DNA of 64,000 nucleotides. Origin: UMGS363 sp964402055 (GTDB lineage: Bacteria > Bacillota > Clostridia > Oscillospirales > Ruminococcaceae). The stretch lies in assembly GCA_964402055.1 (NCBI GenBank), contig CAYOAV010000001.1, forward strand, positions 34,493 through 98,492, written 5' to 3'. Below are positions 34,471 through 43,249 of the stretch, one piece after another. The notes under the pieces are model-generated. The model was not told the origin of the DNA. It did no database searches and saw only the letters and a program-made list of their open reading frames with translations. Every line of letters starts with the position of its first letter. Position 1 is the first letter of the stretch. The position numbers and the translations under genes are program-made.

Positions 34471-35865
34471 TTATTCTGAACTATTTTTTACAAGTGAAAA
34501 TGCCTGTCGCACCGAAGAAACTCCCGTAACTCTTATCTTACAATTATCTTTATCGAGATATTTCATTGACTGCTTAGGTATTATGCAATGCTCAAAGCCA
34601 AGTCTTTGAGCTTCATTTATTCTCTGGGATATATTGGAAACGCTTCGTATCTCACCGCCAAGTCCTATTTCACCGAAGGCTATCATCTTTTTATCAAGAG
34701 GAATATCATAAAAACCACTATAAAGAGCCAGTGCTACTGACAGATCTCCTGCCGTTTCATCAAGACGGAAACCGCCTACGATATTAAGAAAAACATCAAG
34801 CGTTCCGAAAAACATTCCTACACGCTTTTCCAGTACTGCTATAATCATTGCAAGACGGTTATAATCAAAGCCTGTTGCTGTTCTTCTCGGTGCAGAAAAT
34901 CCACTTTTTGTTACAAGAACCTGAACCTCTGCGAGGATAGGTCTGCTTCCCTCCATTATGCACGCAACGCAACAGCCTGAAACTCCCTCAGGACGACCTG
35001 AAAGAAGCATAGCTGATGGGTTTTCCACCTCATCAAGACCCGAATTGCCCATTTCAAAAACGCCAATCTCATTCGTTGAACCATATCGGTTTTTTACGGC
35101 ACGCAAAAGCCTGTAGCTAAGATGACGTTCACCTTCAAAATAGAGAACTGCATCAACAATATGCTCCATAACCTTAGGTCCTGCAATAGCTCCATCCTTA
35201 TTGACATGACTTACAATAAAAATCGGGATCTCCTCGGATTTTGCTGTTCTCATAAAAAGATTTGTACATTCACGAACCTGAGAAATACTGCCCGATGTAC
35301 TATTAAGCTCACTAAGGCTCATTGTTTGTATTGAGTCGATTATAGCTATTTCAGGCTTGCTTGCAGAAATAGTATCTGCCGCCGCACCTGCATCATTTGT
35401 GGAAAGAATATAGAGATTAGGTGTATCAACTCCAAGTCGTGAAGCACGAAGCTTTATCTGACGGACGCTTTCCTCTCCCGAAATATACAAAATGGTATGT
35501 TCCTCACCAAGGAACTTGCATATCTGCAATAAAAGGGTAGATTTGCCTATTCCAGGCTCACCGCCAAGCAGAACCAGCGAACCTTTGACAAGTCCGCCTC
35601 CGAGAACTCGGTCAAGCTCCCCTATTCCCGTTGAATAACGTATTTCATCGTCCGTGCCTATCTGCGAAAGATCCTTTATCTGCGATGAAAGATTCCTGCT
35701 TCCGACAGGCACAGCCGCTTTACTTGACGAAGTTTTTACTGTTGGAACAGCTTCCTGCTCTTCAAGAGTATTCCATTCACCGCAGGATGGACATTTTCCA
35801 TTCCATTTTGAACATTCGAAACCACATTCCGAGCAAATATATACAATTCTAGATTTTGCCGCCAT
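34471..35865 (-). CDS. radA: DNA repair protein RadA (Sms)
   Basis: 464 residues. N-terminal zinc finger (CSECGFECSKWNGKCPSCGEW), a RecA-like ATPase with Walker A GGEPGIGKSTLL, the RadA-specific KNRYG motif (AVKNRYGSTNEIG), and a C-terminal Lon-protease-like domain. It is a branch-migration helicase in homologous recombination. Starts 18 bases after the cwlD stop, so the two are likely co-transcribed. Confidence 0.98.
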   Translation of the reverse strand: MAAKSRIVYICSECGFECSKWNGKCPSCGEWNTLEEQEAVPTVKTSSSKAAVPVGSRNLSSQIKDLSQIGTDDEIRYSTGIGELDRVLGGGLVKGSLVLLGGEPGIGKSTLLLQICKFLGEEHTILYISGEESVRQIKLRASRLGVDTPNLYILSTNDAGAAADTISASKPEIAIIDSIQTMSLSELNSTSGSISQVRECTNLFMRTAKSEEIPIFIVSHVNKDGAIAGPKVMEHIVDAVLYFEGERHLSYRLLRAVKNRYGSTNEIGVFEMGNSGLDEVENPSAMLLSGRPEGVSGCCVACIMEGSRPILAEVQVLVTKSGFSAPRRTATGFDYNRLAMIIAVLEKRVGMFFGTLDVFLNIVGGFRLDETAGDLSVALALYSGFYDIPLDKKMIAFGEIGLGGEIRSVSNISQRINEAQRLGFEHCIIPKQSMKYLDKDNCKIRVTGVSSVRQAFSLVKNSSE

Positions 35866-35883
35866 TTTACATTCCTTTCAAAA

Positions 35884-36609
35884 TCATTCCGTTGCAATAA
35901 ATTCGGTTATTCCCGAAAAAATTGTAAACGCTACAAGCTGCTGATAATCCTTATCCGTCAGACGTGCCGCCTCGTCAGGATTTGACAAAAAGCCACACTC
36001 AACCATAACCGCAGGATTATTACAATAATAGCAAAGATAAAGTTCATCTCCGCAGAGCTTTGTTTCACGTTCATTATCAGGCTGAAGATTGCTTACAAAT
36101 TTATTCTTCATAATTGAAGCCAGTCGTTCGCTTTCCTCGTTTTTATTGGAATAAAACATCTGAGCACCGCTGTATTTCGAATCGGAAAAAGTATTCTGAT
36201 GAATTGAAACGCAAACGCAATCGGAATATTTATTAAAAAGCTCAAGTCTGTTTTCCATATCGGAAATTTTTTGCTTACGCAGACCCTCGACCCCTTTATC
36301 GTGGATAGATGTATCTTTAATTCGTGTAGCTTCAACATTATAACCAAGAAAACGAGCCATATCACGAACAGAAAGCAAAATATTCAGGTTTATTACTTTT
36401 TCTGTCTTTCCGTCTGCGGTTGAACAGCCACCATCCATACCTCCGTGACCAGCGTCAAGAACTATCATTTTACTGCTTTGCAACTCTGCGGCAGTCTGAA
36501 CTACATTTTCAAGTCTTTCCTTTGCAAGCATTACAGCACCTGTAAAAAAACAGAATGCCACAAGTGCCAAGGCTACTTTAAATCTCCTTTTATGCTTTGC
36601 AGAAATCAT
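35884..36609 (-). CDS. cwlD: N-acetylmuramoyl-L-alanine amidase CwlD-like
   Basis: 241 residues from the ATG at 36609, preceded by GGAGGGGAAGAA; a much longer frame upstream is not supported. One membrane anchor (about 11-30) is followed by an Amidase_3 domain: VLDAGHGGMDGG (zinc His), a Glu in KTEKVINL, SIHQNTF (second His), and a C-terminal VECGFLSN with catalytic Glu. In Bacillus CwlD works with PdaA to make muramic delta-lactam in spore cortex; a PdaA-like gene occurs at 60.9 kb. Confidence 0.92.
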   Translation of the reverse strand: MISAKHKRRFKVALALVAFCFFTGAVMLAKERLENVVQTAAELQSSKMIVLDAGHGGMDGGCSTADGKTEKVINLNILLSVRDMARFLGYNVEATRIKDTSIHDKGVEGLRKQKISDMENRLELFNKYSDCVCVSIHQNTFSDSKYSGAQMFYSNKNEESERLASIMKNKFVSNLQPDNERETKLCGDELYLCYYCNNPAVMVECGFLSNPDEAARLTDKDYQQLVAFTIFSGITEFIATE

Positions 36610-36753
36610 TTCTTCCCCTCCAAGAGCTTGTTTTTTAACAATATATGAGGGGGATTTATTAATTATTACGTATTGTTTTAACAATTTAAACAATTTGCAG
36701 CACATAGATTTATCTACAACAAAATACAATAACATTTCTTACATAATCAGATT

Positions 36754-37035
36754 TTAAAAATCCAAATCACTATGTGAACCTGTAGCAGTCAACGACAAAA
36801 TCAGCCTGTCTTCAATTATTTCATAAATGAGTAACCAATCAGGCAGAATATGACATTCTCTATATCCCTTCCAATTGCCTGTTAATGCGTGGTCTTTATT
36901 CTTCTCGGGTAGAGATTTACCTTTCAAAAGTATATCGACAACATTTTCCAATAAAGTAGCATCATATCCTCGCTTGATAATTTTCTTATAATCACGTTTA
37001 AATCCATTAGTAAGATATAAGCTGTATTTATTCAT
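36754..37035 (-). CDS. YafQ-type mRNA interferase toxin
   Basis: 93 residues from the ATG at 37035, which overlaps the antitoxin stop. RelE-superfamily fold with the YafQ residue set in place: H49 (DHALTG), H62 and D66 (CHILPDW), H88 (TGSHSDL). YafQ cuts mRNA in the ribosomal A site. All key residues are intact, so the toxin is probably active. Overlap and order (antitoxin first) are typical of a type II module. Confidence 0.92.
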   Translation of the reverse strand: MNKYSLYLTNGFKRDYKKIIKRGYDATLLENVVDILLKGKSLPEKNKDHALTGNWKGYRECHILPDWLLIYEIIEDRLILSLTATGSHSDLDF

Positions 37036-37234
37036 CGTCAGCATTCTCCGCTTCGTCCATAAATTCCTTAAAGCTACTGTAGGTTTTTGGTGCAGGATCA
37101 TTAGCAAGCTGTATACTTTCGATTCTTGCAAGCGTTGATCTATCCGTAAAGCTTTTAATTAAATTCACAAGCGAATCAATCTGTTCATCACTTAAAGCAC
37201 TGATAAGCTCCGCAGCATATTCCCTTGTACTCAT
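37028..37234 (-). CDS. Putative antitoxin of the YafQ module
   Basis: 68 residues, MSTREYAAELISALSDEQID at the start and an acidic C-terminus (SSFKEFMDEAENADDE). No RelB/DinJ ribbon-helix-helix motif is obvious. The assignment rests on size, position before the toxin and the eight-base overlap. An AAAGGAGG site precedes the ATG, stronger than the toxin's coupled start, as expected for an antitoxin made in excess. Confidence 0.75.
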   Translation of the reverse strand: MSTREYAAELISALSDEQIDSLVNLIKSFTDRSTLARIESIQLANDPAPKTYSSFKEFMDEAENADDE

Positions 37235-37264
37235 AGCAAAACCTCCTTTTCAACATTTAACAAT

Positions 37265-37294
37265 ATTATATCACATTACAGATATTTCTGTCAA
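37265..37294 (-). promoter_or_regulatory. Toxin-antitoxin promoter with embedded palindrome
   Basis: Minus strand TTGACA (37289-37294), 18-base spacer, TATAAT (37265-37270). A palindrome ACAGATATTTCTGT (37278-37291) overlaps the -35 box and spacer, well placed for autorepression by the antitoxin. Confidence 0.7.
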
Positions 37295-37320
37295 TTATAT
37301 TAACGCTTATACAGAATTGC

Positions 37321-37815
37321 TTATTTGGTATGTTTCTTTGCTAAATCCTGAATAACACACACCGCATGAGCGGAAATGCCGTCACCATTTCCTGTAAAGC
37401 CAAGCCGTTCTTCGGTCGTTGCCTTTACGCTTATGTTGGATATATCAGTTTTACAAGCAAAAGCTATTTTTTCTCGCATTTTATCTATATATGGTGCAAG
37501 CTTTGGAGATTGACATATTATAGTAGAATCAACATTTCCAACTGTAAAGCCTTTTTCCTTAACAATAGCTATTACACGTTCAAGAAGCTTTATACTATCG
37601 GCATTTTTGTATGTGTTGTCATTATCTGGAAAAAGCTTGCCGATATCACCAAGAGCAGCGGCTCCTAAAATTGCGTCCATAACGGCATGAACAAGCACAT
37701 CAGCATCGGAATGACCGAGCAATCCCTTTTCATACGGTATTTTTACTCCACCTAAAATCAGATCTCTGCCTTCAACAAGGCGGTGAACATCATAACCGTG
37801 ACCTATTCTTATCAT
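37321..37815 (-). CDS. ispF: 2-C-methyl-D-erythritol 2,4-cyclodiphosphate synthase
   Basis: 164 residues from the ATG at 37815, which overlaps the ispD stop (ATGA); longer frames upstream lie within ispD. MEP-pathway enzyme that makes the cyclodiphosphate from CDP-ME 2-phosphate. Motifs: RIGHGYDVHRL and the metal site GHSDADVLVHAVMDA, plus KATTEERLGFTGNGDGISAHA at the C-terminus. It follows ispD directly. Confidence 0.98.
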   Translation of the reverse strand: MIRIGHGYDVHRLVEGRDLILGGVKIPYEKGLLGHSDADVLVHAVMDAILGAAALGDIGKLFPDNDNTYKNADSIKLLERVIAIVKEKGFTVGNVDSTIICQSPKLAPYIDKMREKIAFACKTDISNISVKATTEERLGFTGNGDGISAHAVCVIQDLAKKHTK

Positions 37816-38504
37816 TTTCGCATTCCTTTCAGCAATATTTCCGCCAAGGCGATATCCTCGGGTGTTGTTATCTTGATATTGCTGTAATCGGACAATGTAA
37901 TAGCGATCTTCGCACCAACAGCCTCGGCAAGCTGGCAATCATCGGTAAATTCAAGACCATGATCGTTTGCAAAGTTAATTCCCTTTACATATATATCCTT
38001 GCGGAATATCTGCGGAGTTTGTGTGATATACAGTTTTGAACGGTCGGGTGTATCGGTAATAAGCCCACCGTCAACATTTTTTATTGTATCCTTTACAGGA
38101 ACGCCAAGCACAGCACCTCCAAACACAGAAGCATCCTTTATACACCGTTTAATGCACTCTCTTGAAACAAGAGGTCTTGCACCGTCATGAACTGCAACAT
38201 AACGTGTTTCTCTCGAAACCTCCTTGTAGGCATTAAAAATCGACTGCTGACGTGTTTCTCCGCCGCTTACAACTGCTTTCAGCTTTGTTACACCGTATTT
38301 TTCCGCAAGCTGTCCGTAATTATCAACATCACATTCACGGGCAGAAACTATTATCTCGCTGACCTCATCAACCTGCTCAAAGGCAAGCATTGAATGAACT
38401 GCGACAGGAATACCATCAAACTCAACAAGCTGCTTATTTATCCCATTCATTCGAGAAAAGCTACCTGCACAGGCAATTATTGCTGAAACTGTCAAATCCT
38501 GCAT
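37812..38504 (-). CDS. ispD: 2-C-methyl-D-erythritol 4-phosphate cytidylyltransferase
   Basis: 230 residues. Nucleotidyltransferase fold with VSAIIACAGSFSRMNG, where the usual GxGxR loop is ACAGSFSRM, followed by KQLVEFDGIPV, VAVHDGARPLVS and TQTPQIFRKD, and TDDCQLAEAVG near the end. It makes CDP-methylerythritol for isoprenoid synthesis. It lies 15 bases after pheA and overlaps ispF. Confidence 0.96.
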   Translation of the reverse strand: MQDLTVSAIIACAGSFSRMNGINKQLVEFDGIPVAVHSMLAFEQVDEVSEIIVSARECDVDNYGQLAEKYGVTKLKAVVSGGETRQQSIFNAYKEVSRETRYVAVHDGARPLVSRECIKRCIKDASVFGGAVLGVPVKDTIKNVDGGLITDTPDRSKLYITQTPQIFRKDIYVKGINFANDHGLEFTDDCQLAEAVGAKIAITLSDYSNIKITTPEDIALAEILLKGMRK

Positions 38505-38519
38505 TTTTTATTACCTCAC

Positions 38520-39632
38520 TCAAAGAACTTCGGTAAAATTTCCAAGAAGCCTGAACGAACTTGATTCATTGCGGAGATCATCTATCAAGGCTTTCACCTT
38601 TACATCAAGACAATTACCCACAAAATCAAGGAAAAACATAAATTCAAAGTCACTTCCAGCAATGCTCTTACTCTCAATTTTAGTAAGGTTTATACCATTT
38701 ACGGAAAATTTTGTAAGCAGTCTGTTAAGTGAACCTTTTGTATGAGGAACTGTCAGAAGAACAGACACAATATCTGAATCCTTATTTACGGTAAGATTTT
38801 TTGAAAAGCATATAAATCTTGTGTAATTTGGCTGTGCGTCTGCGATATTTCTGCTTAATATATCAAGTCCGAGAAGCTCTGCACAGCTTTCTGAACAAAT
38901 GCAAGCTATCGGCTCATTGCTGTTGCTGACAAATTCTGCGGAAAGAGCTGTATTTGCAAAATCACAGGTTTCAAAGCTATTCTGCTTAAGGAATTTTGAA
39001 CATTGCGAAAGTGCTTCACTTTTTGAATAAACTCTTTTTACATCAGAAAGACTTGTACCTTTTTTTGCGGCAAGACAATGCGTTATCTCAACTCTTACGA
39101 GCGAATTGATATAAAGCTGTCTTTTTCCCATAAGCTCATAGGTTTCCGTGATTGAACCTATGGTTGAATTTTCGAGTGGAAGCAGACCGTATTCACATTC
39201 ACCCTTTTCAACAGCATCAAAGACCTCCTCAAAGCTTCTGTAAAAAACTACAGGCTTATCACCAAAAAGCTTTTTTCCAGCAATCGCCGAATATGCACCA
39301 TCAGTTCCCTGACAAGCTATTTTTTCTGCGTTTTCTGCGGAAAAGTTACTGTAAACGGCATTTTTATCCGTTGCCATTCCGATATTCTGTATACTTTTGC
39401 TGATATCCATAATATTCTGGAAAAGAATTGCCGCACCATCCTTAAGATTATCAGGAGCCATATCCCTTATACGGTCTATCACCTGCTGCTCTCTGCCTCC
39501 CTGCATTACAGGGAGATTATTAGCCTTTTTATACTCCCCTACCTGCCGGCAGATGTCCATACGCTTGGTAAAAAGCTCCAGAATCTGTGCGTCAATATCA
39601 TCAATTTGAACTCTTAATGTTGAAAGATCCAT
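38520..39632 (-). CDS. pheA: Bifunctional chorismate mutase / prephenate dehydratase
   Basis: 370 residues. Chorismate mutase (about 1-90; DLSTLRVQIDDIDAQIL), prephenate dehydratase (about 105-275; ACQGTDGAYS, LPLENSTIGSI, and the catalytic TRF in NYTRFICFS), then an ACT domain (about 290-365). It makes phenylpyruvate for phenylalanine. In the ACT domain the usual GALV and ESRP phenylalanine-binding motifs read KGSLN and ESKS, so feedback control may be altered. The ATG at 39632 has AGAGG upstream; a longer start would lie at the -10 box. First gene of pheA-ispD-ispF. Confidence 0.96.
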   Translation of the reverse strand: MDLSTLRVQIDDIDAQILELFTKRMDICRQVGEYKKANNLPVMQGGREQQVIDRIRDMAPDNLKDGAAILFQNIMDISKSIQNIGMATDKNAVYSNFSAENAEKIACQGTDGAYSAIAGKKLFGDKPVVFYRSFEEVFDAVEKGECEYGLLPLENSTIGSITETYELMGKRQLYINSLVRVEITHCLAAKKGTSLSDVKRVYSKSEALSQCSKFLKQNSFETCDFANTALSAEFVSNSNEPIACICSESCAELLGLDILSRNIADAQPNYTRFICFSKNLTVNKDSDIVSVLLTVPHTKGSLNRLLTKFSVNGINLTKIESKSIAGSDFEFMFFLDFVGNCLDVKVKALIDDLRNESSSFRLLGNFTEVL

Positions 39633-39663
39633 AATATACCTCTGGTTAAAAAATAATAATTTA

Positions 39664-39692
39664 ATTATACTACACATTCATCTCAAATTCAA
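39664..39692 (-). promoter_or_regulatory. Sigma-A promoter of pheA-ispD-ispF
   Basis: Minus strand TTGAAT (39687-39692), 17-base spacer, TATAAT (39664-39669). The leader is only about 25 bases, too short for a T-box. Confidence 0.78.
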
Positions 39693-39752
39693 GACGATTT
39701 TGCTTTTTATATCCATTCCTACAAAAAATAGCAGAAAAAATTGTAAAAAAGG

Positions 39753-39781
39753 TTGCAGAAACGCTTTGAATATGGTATAAT
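39753..39781 (+). promoter_or_regulatory. Sigma-A promoter of ruv operon
   Basis: Plus strand TTGCAG (39753-39758), 17-base spacer, TATAAT (39776-39781), about 32 bases before ruvC. It heads a gene array that runs to 54.5 kb. Confidence 0.78.
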
Positions 39782-39819
39782 TATTTGGTTAATGAATACT
39801 TGCTGAAAGGATCGTTTGT

Positions 39820-40311
39820 ATGAGAATACTCGGAATAGATCCGGGATATGCAATAGTCGGCTTCGGTGTGCTTGAATATGACGGTTATAAATTCACTCCC
39901 GTGCATTTCGGAGCAATAACCACAGAAGCAAAAACTGATTTCAATATCAGACTGAAAACTATATTTGATGATATGAATACTGTTATTTCTACCTTTAAGC
40001 CAGAGGTTATGGCAATAGAAAAGCTGTTTTTCAATACTAATCAGAAAACAGGTATTGACGTTGCACAGGCAAGGGGTGTAACCCTACTAGCCGCCACTAA
40101 TGCAGGTATTCCGATTTATGAATATACTCCATTGCAGGTAAAACAATCGGTAGTTGGATATGGACGTGCCGAAAAGCCGCAGGTTATGGAAATGACAAGA
40201 CGTATTCTCGGTCTTGCGTCCGTTCCTAAACCTGATGACACCGCAGACGCACTTGCAATTGCAATATGTCATGGACACGCAAGCGGTGGAGTAAAAATAC
40301 CGAAATATTAA
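39820..40311 (+). CDS. ruvC: Holliday junction resolvase RuvC
   Basis: 163 residues. Catalytic acidic residues are all present: D7 (GIDPGYAIVG), E67 (AIEKLFF), and the DDTADALA cluster (D140, D143). It cuts Holliday junctions held by RuvAB. The start follows GAAAGGATC. It lies 26 bases before ruvA. Confidence 0.98.
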   Translation: MRILGIDPGYAIVGFGVLEYDGYKFTPVHFGAITTEAKTDFNIRLKTIFDDMNTVISTFKPEVMAIEKLFFNTNQKTGIDVAQARGVTLLAATNAGIPIYEYTPLQVKQSVVGYGRAEKPQVMEMTRRILGLASVPKPDDTADALAIAICHGHASGGVKIPKY

Positions 40312-40337
40312 CAAATTCCCTAAAAGGAGATTTTTTC

Positions 40338-40946
40338 ATGATATATAGCGTAAAAGGCAAGCTCATACATAAGGAACAATCACTCGCCGTAGTTGAATGC
40401 GGCGGCGTTGGATATGCCTGCAGAACTACACTTTCAACCGTTTCAAGGCTCGGAGAAAACGGTTCGGAATGCTTTTTATACACCTATCTTCATGTAAGAG
40501 AAGACGCAGTAGAGCTTTTCGGCTTCAGCTCGCAGGAGGAACTGAACTGCTTTAAAATGCTTCTATCCGTTTCGGGTGTTGGTCCTAAAGCGGCACTCGC
40601 CATACTTTCAGATACAACTCCTGAAGGCTTTGCTCTCAATGTTGCAACAGGTGATTATAAGGCTTTCACCAAGACAAAGGGCGTTGGTCCTAAGCTGGCT
40701 CAAAGAGTTGTCCTCGAATTAAAGGATAAGATTACCAATGAACAGCTCACCTCAGGAGTTACAGGAGTTTCAGAAATATCCGCCGCTGTATCATCAGGTG
40801 GAAATCAGGGCGAAGCTATATCGGCTCTTGTTGTCCTTGGATACAGTCAGGCAGAAGCCGCATCAGCAGTCGCTAAGCTTGACCCATCGCTTCCTGTTGA
40901 GGAACTTATAAAGAATGCTCTTAAGAAAATCGCCGCATCAATGTAA
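40338..40946 (+). CDS. ruvA: Holliday junction DNA helicase subunit RuvA
   Basis: 202 residues from the ATG at 40338, which follows AAAAGGAG; a longer in-frame extension lies inside ruvC. OB fold MIYSVKGKLIHKE, two helix-hairpin-helix motifs (LLSVSGVGPKAALAIL and TKGVGPKLAQRVVLEL), and a C-terminal domain III that contacts RuvB (EAISALVVLGYSQAEAASAV). It targets RuvB to junctions. Confidence 0.98.
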   Translation: MIYSVKGKLIHKEQSLAVVECGGVGYACRTTLSTVSRLGENGSECFLYTYLHVREDAVELFGFSSQEELNCFKMLLSVSGVGPKAALAILSDTTPEGFALNVATGDYKAFTKTKGVGPKLAQRVVLELKDKITNEQLTSGVTGVSEISAAVSSGGNQGEAISALVVLGYSQAEAASAVAKLDPSLPVEELIKNALKKIAASM

Positions 40947-40960
40947 AGGAAATATACTTT

Positions 40961-42142
40961 ATGCTTTGTTATCCCGATTATAGCAGATCTATAATAAGCA
41001 TTATTTCTTCAATAATGAAATATTATCGTGAACCGTTTGAATATCCAACTGTTCCTCTGCTTGATAAAAAACTATCAAAATTTTATAAAAATATCGTGCT
41101 TGTAGTTCTTGACGGAATGGGCAGCGATATGTTAGAACATGATCTCCCGTCAAGCTCATTTATGAGAAGAAACTGCGTGGGAAAGCTTACTTCCGTATTT
41201 CCTTCAACAACCGCCTCGGCTATGACAAGCTTCTATACAGGCGTTTCCCCTAATGAACACGCATGGCTAGGCTGGTCGCTGTTTTTCAAGGAGTTTTGCC
41301 GCACAATTGATGTTTTCACCAATCTTGATACCTATACAAAGCAACCTGCGGCAATATCCAGTGCAGCTGAATTCATAATGCCATATGAAACGATCTATAA
41401 AAGCATCGCAAATTCTATAATCGGTGACGTTCAGCCCTTTACGATTTCGCAGTCAAAGGTTAAAATAGCAGAAAATGGAAATATCCATAAAACCGCTGAC
41501 AAGCTTGATGACGCTTGCGAGCTTATCGAAAGGATATGCGACACTAATCAGAATACATTTACATATTTCCAATGGTGTTCTCCCGATGATACAGCTCACA
41601 GAACAGGCTGTTATTCCAATGAAACACGGGAAAAGCTCGGAGATATCAATCGCAGGCTTGAATATCTTAGCAAAAAGCTTACAGATACAATCTTTATCAT
41701 CACTGCCGACCATGGAATGATCGATATATCTGATGAAATACTCATTGACAGAATACCTGAAATAACTGAATGTCTTGTCATGCCTCCCTTTGTCGAAAGC
41801 AGGGCTATGTCATTTTTTGTAAAATCAGACAGACGCACGGATTTTGAGCGTTCATTCACCAAGCTACTCGGTCAGGATTTTATTCTCATGAGCAGACGTG
41901 AGGTTTTTGAAAAAAAACTACTCGGCGATGGTGTTACCCATAAAAAGACCTATGATTTTGTCGGCGATTATTTTGCCTGTGCGATTTCCGATATAGGTCT
42001 TAGATACAGAACAATGAACGCAAAGCCTAAAAATATGAATAAGGCTAATCATGGAGGTTTGACTGAGCAGGAAATGACTGTTCCGCTTATCATTGCCGAA
42101 ACAGAGCAAACCAAGGAATATACACCAAGAAAGCTGATTTAA
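40961..42142 (+). CDS. Alkaline phosphatase superfamily (type I phosphodiesterase-like) protein
   Basis: 393 residues. The metal-binding start VLVVLDGMGSDML and the nucleophile Thr in FPSTTASAMTSFYTG are those of nucleotide pyrophosphatase/phosphodiesterases. Later metal ligands appear in SPDDTAHRTG, FIITADHGMID and KANHGGLTEQEM. No signal peptide, so cytosolic. The substrate is unknown. It is sandwiched between ruvA (14 bases) and ruvB (12 bases), so it is co-transcribed with the junction-processing genes. Confidence 0.9.
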   Translation: MLCYPDYSRSIISIISSIMKYYREPFEYPTVPLLDKKLSKFYKNIVLVVLDGMGSDMLEHDLPSSSFMRRNCVGKLTSVFPSTTASAMTSFYTGVSPNEHAWLGWSLFFKEFCRTIDVFTNLDTYTKQPAAISSAAEFIMPYETIYKSIANSIIGDVQPFTISQSKVKIAENGNIHKTADKLDDACELIERICDTNQNTFTYFQWCSPDDTAHRTGCYSNETREKLGDINRRLEYLSKKLTDTIFIITADHGMIDISDEILIDRIPEITECLVMPPFVESRAMSFFVKSDRRTDFERSFTKLLGQDFILMSRREVFEKKLLGDGVTHKKTYDFVGDYFACAISDIGLRYRTMNAKPKNMNKANHGGLTEQEMTVPLIIAETEQTKEYTPRKLI

Positions 42143-42154
42143 GGGGGAGATATC

Positions 42155-43210
42155 ATGCTTGAATCAAGCGAAATGAACTTTGAGGAACGTATGGTTTCTC
42201 CAAAAATAACAGAAAATGAAAATGAAGATTTTGAAGTAACACTCCGTCCAAAAAGCCTTTCGGAATACATCGGACAGGATAAGGTCAAGGAAAATCTTTC
42301 CATTTTTATTGAAGCAGCAAAAAAACGTGGCGATCCGCTCGACCATGTTCTGCTTTATGGACCTCCAGGGCTTGGAAAAACAACACTTTCTGCTATAATC
42401 GCTCACGAAATGGGAGTTAATATAAGAGTTACATCTGGGCCAGCAATCGAAAAACCAGGTGATCTCGCCGCATTGCTTACAAATTTACAAGAAAACGATG
42501 TGCTTTTCATAGACGAGATACACCGCCTTTCAAGAGCGATAGAGGAAGTCCTCTACCCTGCTCTTGAGGATTATGCTCTTGATATTATAATAGGCAAAGG
42601 TCCATCTGCACGTTCACTGCGTATCGATCTGCCGAAATTCACGCTTATTGGTGCTACCACAAGAGCAGGTCAGCTCACCTCTCCGCTTCGTGACAGATTC
42701 GGTGTTATAATGAGGCTTGAGCTTTACAGCGTTGAACAGCTTTCGGATATAATTATGCGTTCGGCTGTTATTCTCGGCATAGCTTGTGATAAATCAGGCG
42801 CAATCGAGCTTGCAAGACGTTCAAGAGGAACTCCGAGAATCGCAAACCGTTTCTTAAAACGTGTACGGGATTTTGCCGAGGTCATCGGTGACGGAAAAAT
42901 CACCGAGGATATCGCAAAAATCGCTCTTGACAGGCTTGAAGTGGATTCTCTCGGGCTTGATAATATGGATAAGCGTATGCTGAATATGATTATAAAAGGC
43001 TATAACGGGGGTCCTGTTGGTCTTGAAACGCTTGCTGCGGCTATCGGTGAAGAGGCAGTTACTTTGGAAGATGTCTGCGAGCCTTATCTTATGCAGCTTG
43101 GATTCATTTCCAGAACCCCGAGAGGAAGATGTGCAACTGCACTTGCTTACAAGCACCTCGGATATGAATACAACGGAAATACCGACAGCGATCAGCTGAC
43201 CTTTGAATAA
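42155..43210 (+). CDS. ruvB: Holliday junction DNA helicase motor RuvB
   Basis: 351 residues. AAA+ ATPase with Walker A LLYGPPGLGKTTLS, Walker B VLFIDEIHRLSRAIEEVLYP, sensor 1 LIGATTRAG, the arginine finger in SPLRDRFG, and a C-terminal winged helix (LGFISRTPRGRCAT). It drives branch migration with RuvA. The start follows GGGGGAG. An acidic N-terminal extension (about 25 residues) precedes LRPKSLSEYIGQ. Confidence 0.98.
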   Translation: MLESSEMNFEERMVSPKITENENEDFEVTLRPKSLSEYIGQDKVKENLSIFIEAAKKRGDPLDHVLLYGPPGLGKTTLSAIIAHEMGVNIRVTSGPAIEKPGDLAALLTNLQENDVLFIDEIHRLSRAIEEVLYPALEDYALDIIIGKGPSARSLRIDLPKFTLIGATTRAGQLTSPLRDRFGVIMRLELYSVEQLSDIIMRSAVILGIACDKSGAIELARRSRGTPRIANRFLKRVRDFAEVIGDGKITEDIAKIALDRLEVDSLGLDNMDKRMLNMIIKGYNGGPVGLETLAAAIGEEAVTLEDVCEPYLMQLGFISRTPRGRCATALAYKHLGYEYNGNTDSDQLTFE

Positions 43211-43249
43211 ACAAAAGCCGTTATCCCGAACGGCAGATTGGAGATAATT

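Noticed and set aside
39633..39663. T-box leader before pheA
   Set aside because: The promoter lies only about 30 bases from the start codon, so there is no room for a T-box.
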